Translations under genes and position numbers: made by a program
From: Chryseomonas sp014190935
Lineage (GTDB): Bacteria > Pseudomonadota > Gammaproteobacteria > Pseudomonadales > Pseudomonadaceae
NCBI RefSeq assembly: GCF_014190935.1
Contig: NZ_JACHVV010000001.1
Span: 372,001-436,000, forward strand
Direction of reading: 5' to 3'
Length of the DNA: 64,000 bases
Notes under the pieces: model-generated
The model's database searches: none
Told to the model about the DNA's origin: nothing
Seen by the model: only the letters and a program-made list of their open reading frames with translations
Shown here: positions 1 to 8,937 of the stretch, in pieces
Layout of the letters: every line of letters starts with the position of its first letter
How positions within the stretch are numbered: position 1 is the first letter of the stretch

Positions 1-204
1 GATCAGCCCGGGGATCAGCATCTTGCCCGGCAGCTCCAGGGTTTCCTTGGCCGGCTGGCGGAGGGCCTCGCTGCGCGGCGCGAGCAGGGCGATGCAGCCG
101 TCGCGGACGCCCAGGGCGTAATCGCGCAGGACCACTCCGGCAGGCTCCACCGGTACGATCCAGCTGGGGAGCAACAAGAGGTCCAGGGGCGCGGGGGTGG
201 GCAT
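1..204 (-). CDS. mtaD: TRZ/ATZ-family amidohydrolase, N-terminal part (methylthioadenosine deaminase)
   Basis: Only the first 68 codons lie in the window; the gene runs off the left edge. The translation begins MPTPAPLDLLLLPSWIVP and continues with a stretch typical of the N-terminal beta-sandwich of TRZ/ATZ amidohydrolases (VRDGCIALLAP, then LPGKMLIPGLI just before the expected metal-binding HxH, which is outside the window). It is divergent from mtnA with a 118-base gap, the arrangement known for the Pseudomonas MTA deaminase next to mtnA. Known role of that family: deamination of 5'-methylthioadenosine to methylthioinosine in methionine salvage. The function assignment rests mainly on this neighbourhood, because the catalytic residues are not visible. 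Confidence 0.8.
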   Translation of the reverse strand, partial: MPTPAPLDLLLLPSWIVPVEPAGVVLRDYALGVRDGCIALLAPRSEALRQPAKETLELPGKMLIPGLI

Positions 205-322
205 CTGCGGCGGTTCCAAGAAGGGCGAGCCGGCAGTATAGCGGTCCTTGCGGCGCTACCGCTAAATCCGCACGCCGATGCCGGTATACTGACGGGCTAC
301 AGATTCAGGTCGAGGAGAGATC

Positions 323-1396
323 ATGCGAGAGCGTCTGCTGGCGGCGGAAAAGATCAAGGCGATCGAATGGCGGGACGGTGCCCTGCACCTGCTCGACCAG
401 CGCCTGTTGCCGCTGCGCGAACACTGGGTCGCCTGTCACAGCGCCGCCGAGGTGGCCCAGGCCATCCGCGACATGCTGGTGCGCGGTGCCCCGGCCATCG
501 GCATCAGCGCCGCCTATGGCGTGGTGCTGGGGGCCCGTCAGCGCCATGCGGCGGGCGAGGACTGGCAAGCCACCGTCAGTGCCGACTTCGAACTGCTGGC
601 GGCCTCGCGGCCCACCGCGGTCAATCTGTTCTGGGCGCTCAACCGGATGCGCGAGCGCCTGACGCGGGCGGCCGGGGAGGGCGCCCTGGCGGCGCTGGAA
701 GCCGAGGCGGTGGCCATCCACCTGAGCGATCGCGAAGCCAACCTGACCATGGCCCAACTGGGCGTCGAGCTGATCCGCAAGCACGATGCCAGCAAGCAGA
801 CCTTCCTTACCCACTGCAACACCGGCGCCCTGGCCACCGGCGGCTTCGGCACCGCCCTGGGCGTGTTGCGCGCGGCGCACCTGGACGGCCTGGTGGAATG
901 CGTCCATGCCGACGAGACCCGCCCCTGGCTGCAGGGCTCGCGCCTGACCGCCTGGGAACTGGCCGGGGAGGGCATCCCGGTCAGCCTCAATGCCGATGCC
1001 GCCGCGGCGCACCTGATGAAGACGCGCAATGTCGCCTGGGTGATCGTCGGCGCCGATCGCATCACCGCCAATGGCGACGTGGCCAACAAGATCGGCACCT
1101 ACAACCTGGCGGTCATCGCCATGCACCACGGCGTGCGCTTCATGGTGGTGGCGCCCAGCTCCACCATCGACATGAATCTTGCGTCCGGTGACGACATCCC
1201 CATCGAGGAACGCGCCGGTCACGAGTTGCTGGAAGTGGGTGGGCAGCGCATCGCCGCCGGCGTGGAGGCCTTCAATCCGGTGTTCGACGTCACCCCGGCC
1301 GATCTCATCGACGCCATCGTCACCGAGCGCGGTGTGGTGGAGCGTCCGGACGCCAAGAAGATGGCCGAGCTGATGAATCGCCGACGCCTGCATTGA
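323..1396 (+). CDS. mtnA: Methylthioribose-1-phosphate isomerase
   Basis: A 357-residue protein of normal length for MtnA, which converts 5-methylthioribose-1-phosphate to methylthioribulose-1-phosphate in cytosolic methionine salvage. The conserved blocks are present: RGAPAIGISAAYG near residue 55, THCNTGALATGG with the catalytic-type Cys at 165, and VGADRITANGD with the acid Asp at 245, followed by NKIGTYNLA. The start is supported by a GAGGAGAG Shine-Dalgarno a few bases upstream. It is divergent from the deaminase gene that would supply its pathway precursor and is followed by gyrA, the standard pseudomonad order. Confidence 0.97.
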   Translation: MRERLLAAEKIKAIEWRDGALHLLDQRLLPLREHWVACHSAAEVAQAIRDMLVRGAPAIGISAAYGVVLGARQRHAAGEDWQATVSADFELLAASRPTAVNLFWALNRMRERLTRAAGEGALAALEAEAVAIHLSDREANLTMAQLGVELIRKHDASKQTFLTHCNTGALATGGFGTALGVLRAAHLDGLVECVHADETRPWLQGSRLTAWELAGEGIPVSLNADAAAAHLMKTRNVAWVIVGADRITANGDVANKIGTYNLAVIAMHHGVRFMVVAPSSTIDMNLASGDDIPIEERAGHELLEVGGQRIAAGVEAFNPVFDVTPADLIDAIVTERGVVERPDAKKMAELMNRRRLH

Positions 1397-1429
1397 GGTG
1401 ATCGCCAGGGGCGGATACATCCCTGAATG

Positions 1430-1438
1430 TGTTAGAAT
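1430..1438 (+). promoter_or_regulatory. Possible extended -10 promoter for the gyrA operon
   Basis: TGTTAGAAT has an extended -10 form (TGn followed by TAGAAT, five of six consensus bases) in the 233-base mtnA-gyrA gap. No convincing -35 box was seen. It would give gyrA a leader of roughly 185 bases. Assignment is by motif only. Confidence 0.35.
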
Positions 1439-1629
1439 TTCGCTCTTTGCACAGGCTTTGTCCGAAAGCCCTCGGCAGGCGGTGATGCAGTGCCGAAAAC
1501 CGGTTGGAGCGCCCCTTGCGCCACCGGTGGCAGGCGCCGCCAGACGGGCTTTCGCCTCTCCTATATCAGGCTCGGCCGACGTGCGGACGAGCCCTAGCGC
1601 TTTTCAGATCAGAAGGAACCAGGCTTCTC

Positions 1630-4467
1630 ATGGGTGAACTGGCCAAAGAAATCCTCCCGGTCAATATCGAAGACGAATTGCGGCAGTCGTATCTCGACTA
1701 CGCGATGAGCGTCATCGTCGGCCGGGCCCTGCCGGATGTGCGCGACGGCCTCAAGCCGGTGCACCGGCGCGTGCTCTACGCCATGAGCGAGCTGGGCAAC
1801 GACTGGAACAAGCCGTACAAGAAATCCGCCCGTGTGGTGGGTGACGTCATCGGTAAGTACCATCCCCACGGCGACACCGCCGTCTACGACACCATCGTGC
1901 GGATGGCCCAGCCCTTCTCGCTGCGCTACATGCTGGTGGACGGCCAGGGCAACTTCGGTTCGGTAGACGGCGACAACGCCGCGGCCATGCGCTACACCGA
2001 AGTGCGGATGTCCAAGCTCGCCCACGAACTGCTGGCCGACCTGGACAAGGAAACCGTCGACTGGGTGCCCAACTACGACGGCACCGAGCAGATCCCGGCG
2101 GTGATGCCCACGCGCATCCCCAACCTGCTGGTCAACGGTTCCAGCGGCATCGCGGTCGGCATGGCCACCAACATTCCGCCGCACAACCTCGGCGAAGTGA
2201 TCGATGGCTGCCTGGCGTTGATCGAGAACAGCGAGCTGACCGTCGACGACCTGATGCAGTACATCCCCGGTCCGGACTTCCCGACCGCGGGCATCATCAA
2301 CGGTCGTGCCGGCATCATCGAGGCCTATCGCACCGGTCGTGGGCGCATCTATGTGCGGGCCCGCGCCGAGGTCGAGGACATCGACAAGAGCGCCAATCGC
2401 CAGCAGATCGTCATCACCGAGCTGCCCTACCAGCTCAACAAGGCACGGCTGATCGAGAAGATCGCCGAGCTGGTGAAAGAGAAGAAGATCGAAGGCATCA
2501 CCGAGCTGCGCGACGAGTCCGACAAGGACGGCATGCGCGTGGTCATCGAGCTGCGTCGCGGCGAAACCCCCGAGGTGGTGCTCAACAACCTCTATGCCCA
2601 GACCCAGCTGCAGACGGTGTTCGGCATCAACGTGGTAGCCCTGCTCGACGGCCAGCCGCGGACCCTGAACCTCAAGGAGCTGCTGGAAGCCTTCATTCGC
2701 CACCGTCGCGAAGTCGTCACCCGGCGCACCGTCTACGAACTGCGCAAGGCGCGCGAGCGTGGCCACATCCTCGAAGGCCAGGCGGTCGCCCTGTCCAACA
2801 TCGATCCGGTCATCGAGCTGATCAAGAGCTCGCCGACCCCGGCCGAAGCCAAGGAACGCCTGATCGCCACGCCCTGGGAATCCAGCGCGGTCCGCGAGAT
2901 GGTCGAGCGCGCCGGCGCCGATTCCTGCCGTCCGGACGAACTGCCCGAGCAGTACGGCCTGCACGAAGGCAAGTACCACCTCTCGCCGGAACAGGCCCAG
3001 GCCATCCTGGACCTGCGCCTGCACCGCCTGACCGGCCTGGAGCACGAGAAGCTCATCGCCGAGTACCAGGAAATCCTGCTGCAGATCGGCGAGCTGATCC
3101 GCATCCTGACCAACCCCGAGCGGCTGATGGAAGTCATCCGCGAGGAGCTGGAAAAGGTCAAGGCCGAGTTCGGCGACAAGCGTCGCACCGAGATCATCGC
3201 CTCCCAGGTGGACCTGACCATCGCCGACCTCATCACCGAGGAAGATCGCGTCGTCACCATCTCCCATGGCGGCTACGCCAAGTCCCAGCCGCTGCACGCC
3301 TACCAGGCCCAGCGCCGGGGCGGTCGCGGCCGCTCGGCCTCGGCGGTCAAGGAAGAGGACTACATCGAACACCTGCTGGTCGCCAACAGCCATACCACCC
3401 TGCTGCTGTTCTCCAGCCTGGGCAAGGTCTACTGGAAGCGTACCTACGAGATCCCCGAGGCCTCCCGCGCTGCCCGTGGCCGGCCGCTGGTCAACCTGTT
3501 GCCGCTGGCCGAAGGCGAGCGCATCACCGCCATGCTGCCGGTCGATCTGGAAGCCGTGCGCCAGCAGGCGCCCATCGGTGAAGAAGACCTGGGCGAGCAG
3601 GACGACAACCTGGACATCGAAGACGCCGTGCTGGTGGAAGACGACGTCGAGAGCGAAGTCGAGGGCGAAGAGGGCGAGCTCCTCGATGCCGGCCAGGATG
3701 AACCCACCGGCGCCTACATCTTCATGGCCACCCGCAACGGCACCGTGAAGAAGACGCCGCTGGTGCAGTTCAGCCGTCCGCGCAGCAATGGCCTGATCGC
3801 GCTGAAGCTGGAAGAAGGCGACAGCCTGATCGCCGCTGCCATCACCGACGGTGCCCGCGAAGTCATGCTGTTCTCCGACGGCGGCAAGGTCATCCGCTTC
3901 AAGGAGCGCCATGTGCGCACCATGGGCCGTACCGCCCGCGGCGTGCGTGGCATGCGCCTGGCCGAAAGCCAGCGCCTGATTTCCATGCTGATCCCCGAGC
4001 CGGGCGCCGAGATCCTCACCGCCAGCCTCAACGGCTTCGGCAAGCGCACCGCCATGGCCGAATACCCGCAGCGCGGCCGCGGTGGCCAGGGCGTGATCGC
4101 CATGGTCATCAACGAGCGCAACGGTCCCCTGATCGGCGCCATCCAGGTGCTGGACGGCGAAGAGATCATGCTGATCTCCGACCAGGGCACCCTGGTGCGT
4201 ACCCCGGTCGAAGGCATCTCCCGGACCGGCCGTAATACCCAGGGCGTCACCCTGATCAAGCTCGGCAAGGGCGAGAAGCTGGTGGGCCTGGAGCGGGTGC
4301 AGGAGCCTTCGGTGGACGAAGAGCTGCTGGATCACGAAGCCGAGCTGGACGACGAGGTGCTCGACAAGGAGCTGCCGGTCGACAGCCAGGAGCCGGACCA
4401 GGACGATGTGCTGCCCGGTGCCAGCGACGTACCGAGCGATGACCTTCCCAACGAGGATGACGAGTGA
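1630..4467 (+). CDS. gyrA: DNA gyrase subunit A
   Basis: A 945-residue GyrA, the DNA-breaking and rejoining subunit that acts with GyrB to introduce negative supercoils. The ATG at 1630 gives the normal N-terminus MGELAKEILPVNIEDELRQS; a longer in-frame opening upstream is non-conserved and was not used. The active-site Tyr is Y122 in MRYTEVRM. The quinolone-resistance region has T83 and D87, the wild-type pair known for P. aeruginosa. The GyrA box QRRGGRG lies at 561-567 and starts the C-terminal beta-pinwheel. A strongly acidic insert (about residues 655-700) and an acidic C-terminal tail are typical of pseudomonad GyrA. Its stop overlaps the start of serC by one base, so the two are translationally coupled. 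Confidence 0.99.
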   Translation: MGELAKEILPVNIEDELRQSYLDYAMSVIVGRALPDVRDGLKPVHRRVLYAMSELGNDWNKPYKKSARVVGDVIGKYHPHGDTAVYDTIVRMAQPFSLRYMLVDGQGNFGSVDGDNAAAMRYTEVRMSKLAHELLADLDKETVDWVPNYDGTEQIPAVMPTRIPNLLVNGSSGIAVGMATNIPPHNLGEVIDGCLALIENSELTVDDLMQYIPGPDFPTAGIINGRAGIIEAYRTGRGRIYVRARAEVEDIDKSANRQQIVITELPYQLNKARLIEKIAELVKEKKIEGITELRDESDKDGMRVVIELRRGETPEVVLNNLYAQTQLQTVFGINVVALLDGQPRTLNLKELLEAFIRHRREVVTRRTVYELRKARERGHILEGQAVALSNIDPVIELIKSSPTPAEAKERLIATPWESSAVREMVERAGADSCRPDELPEQYGLHEGKYHLSPEQAQAILDLRLHRLTGLEHEKLIAEYQEILLQIGELIRILTNPERLMEVIREELEKVKAEFGDKRRTEIIASQVDLTIADLITEEDRVVTISHGGYAKSQPLHAYQAQRRGGRGRSASAVKEEDYIEHLLVANSHTTLLLFSSLGKVYWKRTYEIPEASRAARGRPLVNLLPLAEGERITAMLPVDLEAVRQQAPIGEEDLGEQDDNLDIEDAVLVEDDVESEVEGEEGELLDAGQDEPTGAYIFMATRNGTVKKTPLVQFSRPRSNGLIALKLEEGDSLIAAAITDGAREVMLFSDGGKVIRFKERHVRTMGRTARGVRGMRLAESQRLISMLIPEPGAEILTASLNGFGKRTAMAEYPQRGRGGQGVIAMVINERNGPLIGAIQVLDGEEIMLISDQGTLVRTPVEGISRTGRNTQGVTLIKLGKGEKLVGLERVQEPSVDEELLDHEAELDDEVLDKELPVDSQEPDQDDVLPGASDVPSDDLPNEDDE

Positions 4468-5552
4468 TGAGCAAGCGTGCCTACAACTTCTGCGCCGGCC
4501 CGGCGGCCCTGCCTGAAGCTGTGCTGCGCCAGGCCCAGGCCGATCTGCTGGATTGGCAGGGCCGCGGCCTGTCGGTAATGGAGATGAGCCATCGCGGTGA
4601 AGACTTCACCGCCATCTCGAACCAGGCCGAGGCCGATCTGCGCGAGTTGCTGGGCGTGCCCAGCAACTACAAGGTGCTGTTCCTGCAGGGCGGTGCCAGT
4701 CTGCAATTCGCCCAGCTGGCGATGAACCTGATGCCCGAGGGCGGCAAGGCCGACTACATCGACACCGGCATCTGGTCGCGCAAGGCCATCGAGCAGGCGC
4801 AGCACTATGGCACCGTCAATGTCGCCGCCAGCGCCAAGGGCTACGACTACTTCGCCATCCCAGGGCAGCACGAATGGCAGCTGTCCAAGGACGCCGCCTA
4901 TGTTCACTACACCCCCAACGAGACCATCGGCGGCCTGGAATTCGACTGGATTCCGGACGTGGGGGACGTGCCCCTGGTGGCGGATGCCTCTTCCGACATC
5001 CTCTCGCGTCCGCTGGACGTCTCGCGTTTCGGGCTGATCTACGCCGGCGCGCAGAAGAACATCGGGCCCAGCGGCCTGGTGGTGGTGATCGTCCGCGAAG
5101 ACCTGCTGGGTCGCGCCCGCGCCGCCTGCCCGACCTTGCTGGACTACAAGGTCGAGGCCGACAACGGCTCCATGTACAACACTCCGGCGACCTTCTCCTG
5201 GTACCTGTCGGGGCTGGTGTTCAAGTGGCTGAAGGAGCAGGGCGGCCTGCCCGCCATGGAGCGCCTGAATCGCCAGAAGAAGGAGCTGCTGTACGGCTTC
5301 ATCGACGGCAGCGACTTCTACAGCAACCCCATCGCCAAGAACGACCGCTCCTGGATGAACGTACCCTTCCGCCTGGCGGACGAGCGCCTCGACAAGGCCT
5401 TCCTCGAGGGCGCCGAAGCGCGCGGCCTGCTGTATCTGCAGGGGCATCGTTCGGTGGGCGGCATGCGCGCCTCCATCTATAACGCCGTCACCCTGGAAGC
5501 CGTCCAGGTGCTGGTGAACTATCTGGCCGAATTCGAGAAGGAGCACGGCTGA
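4467..5552 (+). CDS. serC: Phosphoserine aminotransferase
   Basis: A 361-residue PLP enzyme that transaminates 3-phosphohydroxypyruvate to phosphoserine (serine synthesis) and the equivalent step of pyridoxal phosphate synthesis. The N-terminus MSKRAYNFCAGPAALPEAVL is diagnostic of SerC. The PLP Schiff-base lysine is K197 in AGAQKNIGPSG. The C-terminal MRASIYNA motif is present. The ATG at 4467 shares one base with the gyrA stop (TGATG). A GTG codon three bases earlier is the alternative start but would add only one residue. pheA follows after two bases. Confidence 0.98.
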   Translation: MSKRAYNFCAGPAALPEAVLRQAQADLLDWQGRGLSVMEMSHRGEDFTAISNQAEADLRELLGVPSNYKVLFLQGGASLQFAQLAMNLMPEGGKADYIDTGIWSRKAIEQAQHYGTVNVAASAKGYDYFAIPGQHEWQLSKDAAYVHYTPNETIGGLEFDWIPDVGDVPLVADASSDILSRPLDVSRFGLIYAGAQKNIGPSGLVVVIVREDLLGRARAACPTLLDYKVEADNGSMYNTPATFSWYLSGLVFKWLKEQGGLPAMERLNRQKKELLYGFIDGSDFYSNPIAKNDRSWMNVPFRLADERLDKAFLEGAEARGLLYLQGHRSVGGMRASIYNAVTLEAVQVLVNYLAEFEKEHG

Positions 5553-5554
5553 TC

Positions 5555-6649
5555 ATGTCGGAACACGAGCTCAAGGCCCTGCGCCTGCGGATCGACAGTC
5601 TGGACGAACGCATCCAGGACCTGATCAGCGAACGCGCTCGCTGCGCCCAGGACGTGGCGCGGGTCAAGATGGGAACGCTGGCGGAAGGCGAAAAGCCCGT
5701 GTTCTACCGACCCGAGCGCGAGGCCCAGGTCCTCAAGCGGGTGATGGAGCGCAATGGCGGTCCGGTCCGTGACGAAGACATGGCGCGACTGTTCCGCGAG
5801 ATCATGTCCTGCTGCCTGGCTCTGGAAGAGCCGCTGCACGTGGCCTATCTCGGCCCGGAAGGCACCTTCTCCCAGGCCGCGGCACTCAAGCACTTCGGCA
5901 AGGCCGTGGTGACCCGGCCCATGGCGGCCATCGACGAGGTGTTCCGCGAGGTCGCCGCCGGTGCCTCCCAGTTCGGCGTGGTGCCGGTGGAGAACTCCAC
6001 CGAGGGTGCGGTCAACCACACCCTGGACAGCTTCCTCGAGCACAACCTGTCGATCTGCGGCGAGGTGGAACTGCGTATCCACCACCATCTGCTGATCGGC
6101 GAAAACACCAAGGCCGACAGCATCACCCGCATCTATTCCCACGCCCAGTCGCTGGCTCAGTGCCGCAAGTGGCTGGATTCCTACTACCCGAGCGTCGAGC
6201 GGGTGGCAGTGGCCAGCAACGCCGAGGCGGCGCGGCGGGTGAAGGGGGAGTGGAACAGCGCGGCCATCGCCGGCGACATGGCGGCCTCGCTCTACGGCCT
6301 GACCCCGGTTCAGCAGAAGATCGAGGACCGCCCGGACAACTCCACGCGCTTCCTCATCATCGGCAACCAGGACGTGCCGCCCAGTGGCGACGACAAGACC
6401 TCCATCATCGTCTCCATGCAGAACAAGCCGGGCGCCCTGCACGAGTTGCTGCTGCCGTTCCACACCAACAACATCGACCTCAGCCGGATCGAGACGCGGC
6501 CTTCGCGCAGCGGCAAGTGGACCTATGTCTTCTTCATCGACTTCCTCGGCCACCAGGCCGATCCGCTGATCCGCGATGTGCTGGAACGCCTGTCCAGCGG
6601 CGCCGTGGCGCTCAAGGTCCTCGGCTCCTACCCCCGCGCCGTGCTCTGA
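5555..6649 (+). CDS. pheA: Bifunctional chorismate mutase / prephenate dehydratase (P-protein)
   Basis: A 364-residue P-protein for phenylalanine synthesis. Residues about 1-90 form an AroQ-type chorismate mutase (LRLRIDSLDERIQDLISER, typical of the H1 helix). Residues about 95-275 form the prephenate dehydratase domain, with YLGPEGTFSQAA, VENSTEGAVNHTLD and the catalytic STRF-type motif (NSTRFLIIG). An ACT regulatory domain follows, with the GALHELLLPF and ESRP-like (IETRPSR) phenylalanine-binding motifs. It lies two bases after serC. In other pseudomonads the operon continues with hisC, tyrA/aroA, cmk and rpsA; here it ends at pheA and a convergent gene follows. Confidence 0.98.
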   Translation: MSEHELKALRLRIDSLDERIQDLISERARCAQDVARVKMGTLAEGEKPVFYRPEREAQVLKRVMERNGGPVRDEDMARLFREIMSCCLALEEPLHVAYLGPEGTFSQAAALKHFGKAVVTRPMAAIDEVFREVAAGASQFGVVPVENSTEGAVNHTLDSFLEHNLSICGEVELRIHHHLLIGENTKADSITRIYSHAQSLAQCRKWLDSYYPSVERVAVASNAEAARRVKGEWNSAAIAGDMAASLYGLTPVQQKIEDRPDNSTRFLIIGNQDVPPSGDDKTSIIVSMQNKPGALHELLLPFHTNNIDLSRIETRPSRSGKWTYVFFIDFLGHQADPLIRDVLERLSSGAVALKVLGSYPRAVL

Positions 6650-6675
6650 CGGAGCAGCCATTGTGGTTGCGGGCG

Positions 6676-7152
6676 TCAGCGCCGACGCACGCAACCGTGC
6701 TCGTCGAAGGTCACCAGTCGCGTGCGGTCCTTGCGCTGGCGCGCCTCGTAGTGATAACGGGTCAGGGCATCCAGCTGGGAAATCCGCTGCGGTTGCCCCA
6801 GGGCGCTCTCCACGTCCGCTCGGCTCATGCCGACCTTGACCTGTCCACGAATGATCGCCTGGCGCCTTTCGCTGGCGCTGAGCAGATCGCCACAGCCGTC
6901 CGTCTTGGCTGCCACCACCGTGGGCATGCGCGAGCCTTCCTTGCGGTGAGTGGCCTTGGGTTTCGCCATCAGCGTGGGTTTGGCGCCGCCCGGACGGGGA
7001 TTGTCTGCGCGCTGCAGCCGGCTGTCGCTGTCCGAGGCGCAGCCGCTGGCGGAAAAGGTGAGGTGGCCGGCGGCATCTTCGCAGCGATACACCGTGGCCG
7101 CCTGGGCGGTGGTGCACCCCAGCAGCAGGCCGAGCACGAGCAGCTTCTTCAT
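6676..7152 (-). CDS. Secreted DUF4124-type protein with SmpA-like C-terminus
   Basis: A 158-residue protein with a clear signal peptide (MKKLLVLGLLLGCTTAQA, cleavage predicted after the last Ala). The mature N-terminus ATVYRCEDAAGHLTFSASGC matches the short DUF4124 pattern found in many small periplasmic proteins of gammaproteobacteria. A basic linker follows. The C-terminal 60 residues (GQVKVGMSRADVESALGQP) resemble the SmpA/OmlA (BamE-like) fold. The start at 7152 has a strong AAGGAGG Shine-Dalgarno; a longer reading frame upstream lacks a signal peptide at its start. It is convergent with pheA, 26 bases apart. Function is unknown; envelope location is inferred. Confidence 0.85.
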   Translation of the reverse strand: MKKLLVLGLLLGCTTAQAATVYRCEDAAGHLTFSASGCASDSDSRLQRADNPRPGGAKPTLMAKPKATHRKEGSRMPTVVAAKTDGCGDLLSASERRQAIIRGQVKVGMSRADVESALGQPQRISQLDALTRYHYEARQRKDRTRLVTFDEHGCVRRR

Positions 7153-7410
7153 GGGACGTCCTCCTTGACGTAGGGGCTCAAGCTTAGCGAAGCCAGGGAC
7201 ATTCGGCGAGGGCCGGAAGCGCGCCCCGGTGGCCTCGCGGAAGCCTTGCAAATAGCTGTTTTGAAACCCTTTTGCCTTCGCACCCGCAAGCGGTCCGGTG
7301 TATCATCCCCGCCGTCAGCCCCGCCGGGGCAGTGGTTATCCCCCCTTATGGACTTACCCAGTCAATACTCAATCGCCTTTTTCGTCCCGTTGTTGAGTTA
7401 GGGTTCGTCG

Positions 7411-7439
7411 GTGCGCTCCGCCGGCGGGCCGGAGTGCGC
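7411..7439 (+). promoter_or_regulatory. Leader hairpin that covers the mgtE ribosome-binding site
   Basis: GTGCGCTCCG (7411-7420) pairs with CGGAGTGCGC (7430-7439) over ten base pairs, including two G-U pairs, with a nine-base loop. The right arm contains the GGAG Shine-Dalgarno (7431-7434), and the hairpin ends one base before the mgtE ATG at 7441. The pairing is seen in the sequence; a role in translation control is inferred. Confidence 0.5.
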
Positions 7440-7440
7440 T

Positions 7441-8886
7441 ATGACCGTAGTGAACGAAGCAGAAATCAGAAAGCCCCACGAGACGCTGCAAGAGCGGCTC
7501 GCCCAGGTCGTCGAGTTGCTGGAGCGCTACGACCTCGCTGTCGAGGCGCGTGAAGACCACGATCGCGCCCCCGTATCCCCCGCCGATATTCCCGAAGAAG
7601 GCCTCGAAGAGCTGCGTGCCCGCCTGGACGAGCTGCACCCGGCCGACGTCGCCTTCATCCTCGAAGCCCTGCCGCGGGAAGACCGCCTGACCGTCTGGGG
7701 TCTGGTCAAGACCGAGCGCGATGGCGAGATCCTGCTCGAGGTCTCGGACGCGGTCCGCGAGACCCTGATCGCCGACATGGACGATCAGGAAATCCTCGCG
7801 GTGGCCGGCCAGCTCGACGCCGACGAACTCGCCGACCTGGCGCCTGATCTGCCGCGCGATGTCGTTCACGAGCTCATGGAAGCCCTCGACGCGCAGCAGC
7901 GCGAGCGGGTGCGCTCCGCGCTGTCCTACGAAGAGGATCAGGTCGGCGCGCTGATGGACTTCGAGATGGTGACCATCCGTGACGACGTCGCCCTGGAAGT
8001 GGTACTGCGTTATCTCCGCCGGCTGAAAGAACTGCCCGACCACACCGACAAGCTGTTCGTCGTCGACAACGACAGCATCCTCAAGGGTGTCCTGCCGATC
8101 AAGCGTCTGCTGGTCAACGATCCGGAAAAACTGGTGGTCGAGGTCATGGCCAAGGAGGCGGTGGCCTTCCATCCGGACGGCGATGCCTATGACGCCGCCC
8201 AGGCGTTCGAACGCTACGACCTGGTATCGGCGCCGGTGGTCGACAAGAACGGCAAGCTGATCGGTCGTCTCACCATCGACGAGATGGTCGACCTGATCCG
8301 CGAGGAAAGCGAAAGCGAAGTCCTCAACATGGCCGGTCTGCGCGAAGACGAAGACGTCTTCGCCTCGGTGTGGAAATCGGTGGGCAACCGCTGGACCTGG
8401 CTGGCCACCAACCTCATCACGGCCTTCATCGCCTCGCGGGTCATCGGCCTCTTCGAGGGGTCGATCGAGAAACTGGTGGCCCTGGCCGCGCTCATGCCCA
8501 TCGTGGCGGGTATCGGTGGCAACTCGGGCAACCAGGCCATCACCATGATCGTCCGCGCCATGGCGCTGGGGCAGATCAGCGTCACCAGCACCGCGCGTCT
8601 GCTGCGCAAGGAAATGGGCGTCGCCCTGTGCAATGGCGTCATCTGGGGTGGGGTGATAGGCCTGGTGGCCTTCTATCTCTACAGCAGCTGGTCACTGGGC
8701 CTGGTGATGATGGGCGCCATGACCCTCAATCTGCTACTGGCCGCCTTCATGGGGGTGCTGATTCCCATGACCCTGCAGCGCTTCGGTCGCGACCCGGCCA
8801 TGGGGTCGAGCGTGCTGATCACCGCGGTGACCGACAGCGGCGGCTTCTTCATCTTCTTGGGGCTCGCCACCCTGTTCCTGATGTAG
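7441..8886 (+). CDS. mgtE: Magnesium transporter MgtE
   Basis: A 481-residue inner-membrane Mg2+ channel of the MgtE family, of usual length. A cytosolic N-domain (superhelical repeats, about residues 30-145) is followed by two CBS domains (about 145-270) that sense Mg2+. The C-terminal membrane domain has about five hydrophobic segments, starting near residue 315 (WTWLATNLITAFIASRVI), and includes GIGGNSGNQA, the conserved MgtE pore-family signature. The ATG at 7441 has GGAG six bases upstream. An in-frame opening 30 bases earlier would start inside the leader hairpin and is less likely. Confidence 0.97.
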   Translation: MTVVNEAEIRKPHETLQERLAQVVELLERYDLAVEAREDHDRAPVSPADIPEEGLEELRARLDELHPADVAFILEALPREDRLTVWGLVKTERDGEILLEVSDAVRETLIADMDDQEILAVAGQLDADELADLAPDLPRDVVHELMEALDAQQRERVRSALSYEEDQVGALMDFEMVTIRDDVALEVVLRYLRRLKELPDHTDKLFVVDNDSILKGVLPIKRLLVNDPEKLVVEVMAKEAVAFHPDGDAYDAAQAFERYDLVSAPVVDKNGKLIGRLTIDEMVDLIREESESEVLNMAGLREDEDVFASVWKSVGNRWTWLATNLITAFIASRVIGLFEGSIEKLVALAALMPIVAGIGGNSGNQAITMIVRAMALGQISVTSTARLLRKEMGVALCNGVIWGGVIGLVAFYLYSSWSLGLVMMGAMTLNLLLAAFMGVLIPMTLQRFGRDPAMGSSVLITAVTDSGGFFIFLGLATLFLM

Positions 8887-8937
8887 GACAGGGTAGGGTG
8901 CAATGGGCTGCCCAGGGGCAGGGCAGCCCGGACGCCG

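Noticed and set aside
1609..4335. Long open frame antisense to gyrA (908 codons)
   Set aside because: It mirrors the codon bias of the high-GC gyrA coding strand, has no Shine-Dalgarno or recognisable domain, and overlaps an essential gene completely.
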